Part shown: piece by piece, positions 1 through 5,490 of the stretch
How the letters are laid out: every line of letters starts with the position of its first letter
Position numbering within the stretch: the stretch's first letter is position 1
From: JABCPE02 sp963517805
GTDB taxonomy: Bacteria > Bacteroidota > Bacteroidia > Flavobacteriales > Weeksellaceae
Assembly (NCBI GenBank): GCA_963517805.1
Contig: CAUQHD010000084.1
Location: 1-6,788, forward strand
Direction of reading: 5' to 3'
Length of the DNA: 6,788 nucleotides
Notes under the pieces: model-generated
Database searches by the model: none
Told to the model about the DNA's origin: nothing
What the model saw: the letters and a program-made list of their open reading frames with translations, nothing else
Translations under genes and position numbers: made by a program

Positions 1-37
1 AAAAAAATCTTAAAAAAAAATTTTGAAAAACCCCCTA

Positions 38-56
38 AAAAATGGTTCCCATTTTT
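38..56. repeat. Short inverted repeat, possible weak terminator
   Basis: AAAAATGG (38-45) is perfectly complementary to CCATTTTT (49-56), leaving a three-base loop TTC. The A-tract on one side and T-tract on the other would resemble a bidirectional factor-independent terminator, but only two G-C pairs hold the stem, so termination is doubtful. It could serve a gene lying upstream of the window. Confidence 0.3.
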
Positions 57-153
57 CAACACGCGGAGGGAAAAGCAGGGGGGGGGTGAGTTAGGAAAGG
101 TTTAGGGCTTTAGGAAATATTTTTAGCTTTTGTTTCCGAAGCCTTGATTTTTG

Positions 154-177
154 GTGCTTTTTATCAAGAAAAAGCAC
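154..177. repeat. Perfect 9-bp inverted repeat (hairpin)
   Basis: GTGCTTTTT (154-162) and AAAAAGCAC (169-177) are perfect inverted copies around a six-base loop, ATCAAG (163-168). The loop is itself complementary to CTTGAT at 143-148, so a second, mutually exclusive stem could form. There is no T-run after the stem on either strand, so it does not look like a standard terminator. Its function is unknown; a small structured RNA, a protein-binding site or an old repeat element are all possible. Confidence 0.6.
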
Positions 178-198
178 GAAATCATTCATCACTATTTA

Positions 199-371
199 AA
201 GCCAAGACAACCTACCTCCGAGCTAGGTTGAGCTGCCTTTGAACCAGGATGAGTTGCTTCTGAACCAGGTCGAGCTACCTCGGAACCAGGATGAGCCGGT
301 TCGGAACCAGGATGAGCTACCTCTGAACCAAGTCGAGCCGGTTCGGAACCAGGATGAGCCGGTTCGGAACC
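199..371. repeat. 21-bp tandem repeat array, about 8 units
   Basis: Contiguous units of exactly 21 bp lie at 199-219 (degenerate, about 14 of 21 matching), 220-240 (divergent), 241-261, 262-282, 283-303, 304-324, 325-345 and 346-366, followed by a five-base start of another unit (367-371). The common unit begins GAACCAGGATGAG and ends in CCGGTTCG, CTACCTCG/T or a variant. Units 283-303, 325-345 and 346-366 carry GAACC and GGTTC in inverted orientation, so each can fold into a hairpin, and the unit junctions at 298-308, 340-350 and 361-371 form the palindrome GGTTCGGAACC. There are no spacers, so this is not CRISPR. It could be a protein-binding array, an intergenic repeat family or decayed coding sequence. 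Confidence 0.9.
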
Positions 372-487
372 TATCGCAAAGCCCTATAAATAGGGAAAAA
401 GTGATTTTTAGCCCTTGAAAACAAAAAAAAGACCGCCAGTCTGCTCGGCAAAAAATGATTTTTGGTTTTATCTGCTCATTAACCCGA
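372..487. other. Spacer between repeat array and ruvC promoter
   Basis: No gene is visible. Besides the palindrome at 382-395, a 14-bp word of the form AAAAARTGATTTTT occurs twice, at 396-409 and 450-463, differing at one base. Between them lie an eight-A run (423-430) and a GC-richer patch (431-449). I see no tRNA or recognisable structured RNA. Confidence 0.55.
382..395. repeat. 14-bp palindrome CCCTATAAATAGGG
   Basis: CCCTAT (382-387) and ATAGGG (390-395) are perfect inverted copies separated by two bases, directly after the 21-bp repeat array. The two-base gap is too short for a good RNA hairpin, so a dimeric protein-binding site is the more natural reading if it has a function. Confidence 0.35.
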
Positions 488-517
488 TTGATTAAAAATG
501 GTTTTTTCTTATTTTTG
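488..517 (+). promoter_or_regulatory. Probable ruvC promoter (Bacteroidota type)
   Basis: TATTTTTG at 510-517 matches the Bacteroidota -7 consensus TAnnTTTG exactly, and TTG at 488-490 sits 19 nt upstream as a -33 element. In this family transcription normally begins a few bases after the -7 box, which would place the start within a base or two of the ATG at 522. This implies a leaderless or almost leaderless ruvC message. Confidence 0.6.
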
Positions 518-521
518 CACC

Positions 522-1076
522 ATGCAGACAGAAAAAATCATCTTAGGGATAGACCCAGGGACTACCGTGATGGGCTTTGGGATTATCTCCGTGAAGGGAA
601 GTAAAATGGAGCTGGTCTCCATCCACGAGCTGGTGCTCAAAAAATACCCCAACCACGAAACCAAGCTGAAATACATCTTCGAGAGGACTTTAGCCCTTAT
701 TGATGAGTTCCACCCTGATGAGGTGGCGCTGGAAGCTCCTTTCTTTGGGAAAAATGTGCAGAGTATGCTCAAACTCGGTAGGGCGCAGGGCGTTGCGATG
801 GCAGCGAGCCTCTACCGGGATATTCCCATTACCGAATATTCTCCCAAAAAAGTAAAAATGGCGATTACCGGAAACGGAAACGCAAGCAAAGAGCAGGTGG
901 CAGGCATGCTGAAAAACCTGCTCGGCTTGAAGGAATTTCCCACCAAATACTTAGACGCCTCAGACGGGCTGGCGGTGGCGGTGTGCCATTATTTCAATTC
1001 GGGAAAGGCGGAGAGCACAAAATCTTATTCGAGCTGGGACAGCTTCCTCAAACAAAATCCGGACAGGCTGAAATAA
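522..1076 (+). CDS. ruvC: Holliday junction resolvase RuvC
   Basis: Crossover junction endodeoxyribonuclease of 184 residues. It works as a dimer with the RuvAB branch-migration motor, cutting four-way DNA junctions symmetrically during homologous recombination and fork repair in the cytoplasm. The RNase H-like fold is evident from GIDPGT at 9-14 (Asp11), Glu71 in LEAPFFGKN, and the C-terminal DASDGLAVAVCH at 145-156 (Asp145, Asp148), which match the four acidic metal-binding residues of E. coli RuvC. An in-frame ATG at 498 would add eight residues (MVFSYFCT). I prefer 522 because GIDPGT then falls at the usual distance from the N-terminus and the promoter -7 box overlaps the extension. It is transcribed alone or with the gene 44 nt downstream. 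No ruvA or ruvB is in the window. The length is normal and the gene appears intact. Confidence 0.97.
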   Translation: MQTEKIILGIDPGTTVMGFGIISVKGSKMELVSIHELVLKKYPNHETKLKYIFERTLALIDEFHPDEVALEAPFFGKNVQSMLKLGRAQGVAMAASLYRDIPITEYSPKKVKMAITGNGNASKEQVAGMLKNLLGLKEFPTKYLDASDGLAVAVCHYFNSGKAESTKSYSSWDSFLKQNPDRLK

Positions 1077-1083
1077 CCGAGGT

Positions 1084-1113
1084 TTTGCACCGCAGGTTCT
1101 AAAAAATCTTTTG
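1084..1113 (+). promoter_or_regulatory. Possible weak promoter before the hydrolase gene
   Basis: TTTG at 1084-1087 and ATCTTTTG at 1106-1113 are 18 nt apart. The second box keeps the TTTG half of the -7 consensus but has AT in place of TA. If used, the leader would be only a few bases long before the ATG at 1121. Read-through from ruvC is equally possible. Confidence 0.25.
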
Positions 1114-1120
1114 TTTAAAA

Positions 1121-2149
1121 ATGAAAAAACGATTCTTTATCTTTTTAATATTCCAATATTTTGTAATGAATGCACAGGAAATCAATCGGCTCATCAACCA
1201 AGCCTCTGCCGATAGGTTTGACACCAAAATAATCTTTAATAAAGAAGATGAAAACCACTATATGCCGCTGAGCATCATCAACGGCAAAGAAAAAGGCAGG
1301 GTCTTCACCATCGTAGCCGGAATTCATGGGTATGAATATCCGCCCATTATGGCTGTGCAGGAGCTGCTGAAAGAAATAGACCCAAAACAGCTGAAAGGCA
1401 CACTGGTCATTCTGCCCATTGCAAATGCTGGGTCTTTCTATGGCCGCGCTCCCTTTGTAAATCCTACGGACAGGAAAAATCTAAACCTGGCTTTCCCTGG
1501 TTCCGCTTCAGGAAGCATCACGGAGCAGACCGCCCACTGGATTACCAAAAACATTATTCCCGTTTCTGATGTGTTTCTGGACATTCACGGCGGAGATGCC
1601 AATGAGGATTTGATACCCTTTGCATGTTATTACAACAATGAGGGAGACAAAGAAAACACCCAGCTGGCTCATAGGCTCTCGGAGGTCTCGGGCATGCCTT
1701 ATATTGTGGCTTATCCCTACACCATTACGAAAACCGAACCGGCTCTGTATGCCTTTAAACAAGCTGTTCAGGATGGCGTGGTAGCACTAAGCATAGAAGC
1801 GGGAAAACTCGGCACTGCAGACAGGGAAGACATCAGCCTACTGAAAGAATCCGTATACCGCATGCTGGATTTCATGGGAATGTACCCGAAAAAGAAGGCG
1901 GAAACCAAAAAGAAGGCTTACCAATTTTTCAGCCGGCAGTCTTATATAAAAGTTCCCGAGAAGGGAATATTCTACAGCCGCCACAAAGCAGGAGACCGAA
2001 TAAAAAAAGGAGAAAAGCTGGGCTATATTACCGATGATTTTGGGAATATCATCCATGAAATAAGCGCTCCCGCAGATGGCATTATCTTATACAAAATAAG
2101 CACTCCGCCGGTAAATAAAGGAGAAACTATGTTCTGCATAGCATCTTGA
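1121..2149 (+). CDS. Exported AstE/AspA-family zinc hydrolase (M14-like)
   Basis: A 342-residue protein of the succinylglutamate desuccinylase/aspartoacylase family, related to M14 zinc carboxypeptidases. Visible motifs are GIHGYEY at 68-74 (zinc ligands His69 and Glu72), NPTDRKNLNLAFPG at 114-127 (substrate-binding loop), DIHGGD at 154-159 (third ligand His156) and SIEAGKLG at 224-231 (catalytic Glu226). Residues about 275-342 look like a small beta-rich biotinyl/lipoyl-type domain (GDRIKKGEKLGYI...SAPADGIIL...VNKGETMFCI), as in other members of the family. The N-terminus MKKRFFIFLIFQYFVMNA is a likely signal peptide cleaved near residue 18, so the enzyme probably acts in the periplasm, unlike the cytoplasmic AstE of arginine breakdown. 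Its substrate, an N-acyl amino acid or peptide, cannot be told from sequence. The next gene follows after 56 nt. Confidence 0.85.
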   Translation: MKKRFFIFLIFQYFVMNAQEINRLINQASADRFDTKIIFNKEDENHYMPLSIINGKEKGRVFTIVAGIHGYEYPPIMAVQELLKEIDPKQLKGTLVILPIANAGSFYGRAPFVNPTDRKNLNLAFPGSASGSITEQTAHWITKNIIPVSDVFLDIHGGDANEDLIPFACYYNNEGDKENTQLAHRLSEVSGMPYIVAYPYTITKTEPALYAFKQAVQDGVVALSIEAGKLGTADREDISLLKESVYRMLDFMGMYPKKKAETKKKAYQFFSRQSYIKVPEKGIFYSRHKAGDRIKKGEKLGYITDDFGNIIHEISAPADGIILYKISTPPVNKGETMFCIAS

Positions 2150-2178
2150 ATTTAATTTTCATATTAAAGAAAAAAATA

Positions 2179-2186
2179 TTATTTTG
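2179..2186 (+). promoter_or_regulatory. Possible -7 element before the antiporter
   Basis: TTATTTTG differs from TAnnTTTG at one base and ends 19 nt before the ATG at 2206. I see no good -33 TTG at the right distance. If used, it would place the transcription start upstream of 2206 but downstream of the alternative TTG at 2146, supporting the shorter protein. Confidence 0.35.
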
Positions 2187-2205
2187 CGGAATAAAATCAA
2201 AAACA

Positions 2206-3792
2206 ATGATAGTAGAATATTTTTCATTTTTCCTTGGGATGATTTTGCTGATTGTAGCACTAATCATGCTAAGCAATAAAATAAAGGTAGCTTACCCTAT
2301 CCTGCTCCTCATCGCTGGGCTTGCGGTAAGTATGCACCCTAAAGCACCAGTCATAAAAATAGACCCGCATCTTATTCTCATCATATTTCTGCCACCACTG
2401 CTTTATGAAGCGGCTCTTGCCAACTCATGGAAAGAAATATGGCGCTGGAGAAGAACGATTTTCAGTTTTGCGTTTATCGTGGTCTTTCTTACAGCGATTT
2501 CGGTGGCTTTCGTGGTCAATCATTTTATCCCTGGGATGTCCTTGGCTCTTGGATTTTTGTTAGGAGGTATTGTTTCTCCGCCTGATGCCGTGAGCGCTGG
2601 TTCTATCCTAAAATTTGTGAAGGTTCCTAAGCGGATAGCTACCGTTTTGGAAGGGGAAAGTTTGTTTAATGACGCCTCTTCATTGGTTATTTTCCGATTT
2701 GCTTCGGTGGCAGTGACTACGGGGCAGTTTATATGGCAGGATGCAGCTCTTAGTTTTGGATGGATGATATTTGCGGGAGTGGGCATCGGTCTGCTCATCG
2801 GATTTATCTTTATAAAAATCCACCAATGGTTTCCTACGAATGAAGATATAGATGTGATATTGTCTATTGCTGCGCCTTTCATTATGTATATCGTAGCAGA
2901 AGAGGTTCTGCATGCTTCTGGGGTGATGTCGGTAGTGTGCGGTGGGTTATACCTTTCGTATAACAGCACGAAATATTTGAACAGTTCATCACGGCTGAGG
3001 GGCATCAATGTATGGCACAGCCTTACTTTCCTACTGAATGGTTTGGTATTCCTGCTCATCGGGTTAGACATGCCAGAGATTGTTTCCGGACTGCACGAAG
3101 ATGGGGTGAGCATCGTTCAGGCTACTATCTATGGGCTTTGGGTTACCGCCGTGCTTATGGTTATTAGAATTATTGCTTCCTATGGGGCGATAGTTACTAC
3201 CCAGATTATGAAAAGATTCATCACTGTTGCAGACCCACGGATAGAGCTAAAAAGTCCTTTCATAGTCGGATGGTCTGGGATGCGCGGGGTGGTTTCGCTG
3301 GCGGCAGCACTTTCTATTCCTCTCACTTTGGAAGACGATATTACGCCTTTCCCGCATAGAAGCTTAATCCTTTACATCACTTTCGTGACTATTTTTGTAA
3401 CGCTGGTATTCCAAGGGCTTACCCTTCCTTTTATCATTAAAAAGATAAATTTACCCGAGTTTGATGACCATCTTCCTGAAAACGAAACCGAGAAATTTAT
3501 CCTTAAAGAACTGGCTAAAAACTCTTTGGAATACATCAACTCTAATTACAAATCTGAAATAGAAAACAACCGCACCCTAAGGCATTATGTAAGCCACTGG
3601 GAAGAGCGGCTGGAATCAGAAGAAAACATGAAAGTGCCAGACCATATCCGTGATATTTATCTGAATGTTTTGGAGCAAAAAAGAAAACTGCTTTTTAAAA
3701 TAAACAATGAAAATCCGAAAATAAACGAAGATATTATCAGGAAATTTATCCTTCGTATAGACTTGGAGGAAGAGAGAATAAAACATGAGTAA
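2206..3792 (+). CDS. Na+/H+ antiporter, CPA1 family (NhaP-like)
   Basis: Inner membrane cation/proton exchanger of 528 residues, used for pH and sodium homeostasis. About a dozen hydrophobic segments occupy residues 1-412, and a charged cytoplasmic tail covers 413-528. Family landmarks are FLPPLLYEAA (61-70), SPPDAVSA (124-131), GESLFND (150-156) with the Asn155-Asp156 pair expected to carry ion exchange, and GWSGMRGVVSLAAA (355-368) with the conserved Arg360 inside the membrane. I chose the ATG at 2206; a TTG at 2146 would add 20 basic residues before the first membrane helix and overlap the preceding stop codon. The 3' end overlaps the glycosyltransferase start by 8 nt, so the two are probably translationally coupled. 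Whether the ion is Na+, K+ or Li+ is not decidable here. I give no gene symbol because bacterial CPA1 naming is inconsistent. Confidence 0.92.
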   Translation: MIVEYFSFFLGMILLIVALIMLSNKIKVAYPILLLIAGLAVSMHPKAPVIKIDPHLILIIFLPPLLYEAALANSWKEIWRWRRTIFSFAFIVVFLTAISVAFVVNHFIPGMSLALGFLLGGIVSPPDAVSAGSILKFVKVPKRIATVLEGESLFNDASSLVIFRFASVAVTTGQFIWQDAALSFGWMIFAGVGIGLLIGFIFIKIHQWFPTNEDIDVILSIAAPFIMYIVAEEVLHASGVMSVVCGGLYLSYNSTKYLNSSSRLRGINVWHSLTFLLNGLVFLLIGLDMPEIVSGLHEDGVSIVQATIYGLWVTAVLMVIRIIASYGAIVTTQIMKRFITVADPRIELKSPFIVGWSGMRGVVSLAAALSIPLTLEDDITPFPHRSLILYITFVTIFVTLVFQGLTLPFIIKKINLPEFDDHLPENETEKFILKELAKNSLEYINSNYKSEIENNRTLRHYVSHWEERLESEENMKVPDHIRDIYLNVLEQKRKLLFKINNENPKINEDIIRKFILRIDLEEERIKHE

Positions 3793-4936
3793 AAAGAAAA
3801 AAATCCTTATCCGCATTGGTTCTCTGCGTCATGGCGGCGCAGAGAAAGTGCTGTTAACCTTTCTGAAAAACATCCCTGCCGATAAGTATGAGATAGACCT
3901 GCTGCTCAACCTGTATTCAGGGAAGTATCTTTCGGAAATCCCTAAGTGGATTAATGTTTTGTATCTCAACAAAGGCGAAATGATTACTACCAACCGCCCT
4001 CAGGACATTATCCCAAAGGCGATGCGGGTGATTTATCAAGGTTTATTGAAGGTTTTTCCTAAGCTGCTATATCACAACAAATTAAAAAACAAAAAATACG
4101 ATGTAGAGTTTGCGGCAATCCATGGTTTTAGGGATGAAATACTGAATTCTCCTATAAAATCATCTAAAAAAATAGTCTGGATTCACAACGATTTGTCCCA
4201 AGTAAAGGGCTATAATGACGAAGAAATCAGAAAATTCTTTGGGTTTGACAAAATCATGGTTATTTCAGAAAAAATTCAAAATTTATTTGAATCATTAGCT
4301 GAAAATGAAAAGCAAAAAGAAAAGATAGTCAGGATTTATAATCCATTGGACACCAATGAAATCATAAACAAAGCAAAGGAAAAAGCTGAAAAATATGTGT
4401 TTGACAAATCTATTCCTACTTTTATTTCGGTAGGAACGGTGTTTCCGCAGAAAGGTTTTGACAGACTTTTGGAAGCGCACAAAAGGCTTTTGGATAAGGG
4501 ATTGTTTCACAAATTGTTAATCATCGGAGATGGCTATGATTTTGAAAACATTAAAAAACTGAAATCCGACTTAGGATTAGACGAAACCGCTACGATGCTC
4601 GGCTTTACCTCTAATCCTTACCCTTATTTTTCTCAGGCAGATTTTTATATTTTGAGTTCGCGCTACGAAGGCTTTCCTACGGTTTTATTTGAGGCCATCA
4701 CACTGAAAAAAAACATTATAGCAACCGATGTTTCCGGTGTGGCAGAAATGCTGGAAAACGGCAGGCTCGGGCTCATTGTAGAAAACTCCGAAGATGGCAT
4801 TTATAAAGGAATGGAACAGGCTCTCCTCCATCCAGAAAGTTTTAAAACTTATGAAAACAACCTTCGGGACTACCAAATGCCTTTTGATTTGAAAAATTCT
4901 GTCGGCAGTATTATGAATATTATAGATAATATTTAA
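3785..4936 (+). CDS. GT4-family glycosyltransferase (GT-B fold)
   Basis: A 383-residue cytoplasmic or membrane-associated sugar transferase with two Rossmann-like halves. The N-terminal acceptor half begins MSKKKKILIRIGSLRHGGAEKV, with the glycine-rich GGAEK at 17-21. The donor half starts near 210, with FISVGTVFPQKGFDRLLEA (213-231; Lys224 is the expected phosphate-contacting lysine), IIGDG (246-250) and EGFPTVLFEA (295-304), where Glu295 and Glu303 form the EX7E motif of retaining GT4 enzymes. The usual Arg of the GR..KG motif is absent (GTVFPQKG). No other glycan genes are nearby, so the product, for example lipopolysaccharide or capsule, is unknown. Residues 160-205 are Lys/Glu-rich and the matching DNA is more AT-rich than the flanking genes. 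It overlaps the antiporter stop, and its own TAA begins the smpB -7 box. Confidence 0.9.
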   Translation: MSKKKKILIRIGSLRHGGAEKVLLTFLKNIPADKYEIDLLLNLYSGKYLSEIPKWINVLYLNKGEMITTNRPQDIIPKAMRVIYQGLLKVFPKLLYHNKLKNKKYDVEFAAIHGFRDEILNSPIKSSKKIVWIHNDLSQVKGYNDEEIRKFFGFDKIMVISEKIQNLFESLAENEKQKEKIVRIYNPLDTNEIINKAKEKAEKYVFDKSIPTFISVGTVFPQKGFDRLLEAHKRLLDKGLFHKLLIIGDGYDFENIKKLKSDLGLDETATMLGFTSNPYPYFSQADFYILSSRYEGFPTVLFEAITLKKNIIATDVSGVAEMLENGRLGLIVENSEDGIYKGMEQALLHPESFKTYENNLRDYQMPFDLKNSVGSIMNIIDNI

Positions 4937-4941
4937 TTTTG
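4934..4941 (+). promoter_or_regulatory. Probable smpB promoter -7 element
   Basis: TAATTTTG is an exact TAnnTTTG match and starts on the TAA stop codon of the glycosyltransferase. The predicted transcription start near 4946-4949 would leave a leader of about 12-15 nt before the smpB ATG. The -33 region has no clear TTG, so the promoter may be moderate. Confidence 0.5.
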
Positions 4942-4960
4942 CAACTTCAATTTTACTAAA

Positions 4961-5419
4961 ATGACAAAGACTAAAAATATAAATATATTCAACAAACGGG
5001 CAAGATTCGAGTATGAAATACTTGAAGAATACGAGGCTGGGATAGTCCTTACAGGCACTGAGATAAAATCCATCCGGCTCTCCAAGGCTTCTATTACGGA
5101 GAGTTTTTGCGAATTTATTGATAATGAACTTTTTGTAATCAACATGACTATTGATGAATATAAGTTTGGGACTTTCTACAACCACAAAATAAAACGAGAA
5201 AGAAAGCTCCTGCTCCACGCCAGAGAACTTGATAAATTAAAGAAAAAAGTAAAGGATATTGGATTTACTATTGTTCCTTTAAAACTCTACATTAATGAGC
5301 GGAATAAAGCTAAACTTTTAATAGCTTTAGCAAGAGGAAAAAAGCTCTTTGACAAGCGTGAAACCATAAAAGAGCGAGAGAACAAACGAAATCTCGACAG
5401 AATTTTAAAGAAAAATTAA
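4961..5419 (+). CDS. smpB: SsrA-binding protein SmpB
   Basis: Small RNA-binding protein of 152 residues, the essential partner of tmRNA (SsrA) in trans-translation. It brings tmRNA to ribosomes stalled on broken messages so that the nascent chain is tagged for degradation. Recognisable family segments are NKRARFEYEI (11-20), YEAGIVLTGTEIKSIR (24-39), YNHKIKRERKLLLHAREL (73-90), VPLKLYIN (105-112) and the ending GKKLFDKRETIKERE (126-140). The OB-type body covers roughly 8-125, and the basic C-terminal tail, which becomes helical in the mRNA channel, covers the rest. Length is typical. The ATG at 4961 fits the family's short N-terminus. The tmRNA gene itself is not in this window. A promoter motif lies 20 nt upstream, so smpB can be expressed apart from the glycosyltransferase. 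Confidence 0.97.
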   Translation: MTKTKNINIFNKRARFEYEILEEYEAGIVLTGTEIKSIRLSKASITESFCEFIDNELFVINMTIDEYKFGTFYNHKIKRERKLLLHARELDKLKKKVKDIGFTIVPLKLYINERNKAKLLIALARGKKLFDKRETIKERENKRNLDRILKKN

Positions 5420-5421
5420 AA

Positions 5422-5448
5422 AAAAAGTATTGTTATATCAATATTTTT
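5422..5448. terminator. Possible AT-rich terminator after smpB
   Basis: TATTG (5428-5432) pairs with CAATA (5439-5443) around a six-base loop, and five A residues (5422-5426) can pair with five T residues (5444-5448) past a bulged G. The A-tract, stem, T-tract order fits a factor-independent terminator, but the stem is almost all A-T and overlaps the -33 region of the next promoter, so support is weak. Confidence 0.25.
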
Positions 5449-5458
5449 ACTAATTTTG
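5430..5458 (+). promoter_or_regulatory. Promoter of the OmpA-family gene
   Basis: TTG at 5430-5432 and TAATTTTG at 5451-5458 are 18 nt apart and match the Bacteroidota -33/-7 promoter pattern exactly. The expected start near 5464 gives an A/T-rich leader of roughly 27 nt before the ATG at 5491, with no Shine-Dalgarno sequence. A/T-rich leaders of this sort are known at strongly translated flavobacterial genes. Confidence 0.7.
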
Positions 5459-5490
5459 TATCTAATTAATTTTAAATTATATTTAATTCT

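Larger units (their letters stand above)
1..198. other. AT-rich intergenic spacer with homopolymer runs
   Basis: No gene with a start codon is visible here. The stretch has A-runs, a five-C run (31-35), a nine-G run (78-86) and three TTAGG-like words between 90 and 116. It contains two inverted repeats, listed separately. Frame +1 is open from the window edge to a TAG at 103-105 (34 codons, ending ...QGGGELGKV), so it could be the tail of a gene beginning outside the window. The composition is low complexity and I do not recognise the peptide, so I do not call it a gene. Confidence 0.6.
223..537 (-). other. Antisense open frame with WF-R/S heptads, no start
   Basis: On the minus strand the frame from 537 down to TAG (complement of 223-225) is open for 104 residues plus stop. 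The first part is unremarkable and basic. The second part reads across the 21-bp array as heptads RTGSSWF, RTGSTWF, RGSSSWF, RTGSSWF, RGSSTWF, RSNSSWF, then KGSST. All differences between copies are conservative in this frame (R/K, S/T, S/G/N/T), while Trp and Phe never change. I find no ATG, GTG or TTG anywhere in the frame, and its 5' end overlaps the first codons of ruvC. It may be a fossil or a fortuitous frame in repeat DNA, so I list it as an observation rather than a gene. Confidence 0.2.

Noticed and set aside
1..105. C-terminal end of an upstream gene in frame +1
   Set aside because: Only 34 codons of poly-A and G-rich low-complexity sequence are visible, with no recognisable motif; it cannot be supported.
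199..371. CRISPR array
   Set aside because: The 21-bp units are directly contiguous with no unique spacers, and no cas genes are present.
227..418. Plus-strand open frame through the repeats (NQDEPVR heptads)
   Set aside because: It has no ATG, changes between copies are non-conservative, and it ends soon after the array.
498..521. Longer ruvC start at ATG 498
   Set aside because: It adds a non-family peptide and would place the start codon upstream of the exact -7 promoter box at 510-517.
2146..2205. TTG start for the antiporter at 2146
   Set aside because: It overlaps the hydrolase stop, adds a basic 20-residue tail unlike the family, and spans a near-consensus -7 element; ATG 2206 fits better.
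2520..3113. 197-codon minus-strand open frame
   Set aside because: It lies entirely inside the antiporter, whose plus-strand reading carries all family motifs.
4685..5218. 177-codon minus-strand open frame
   Set aside because: It spans the end of the glycosyltransferase and the start of smpB, both well supported on the plus strand, and shows no known motif.
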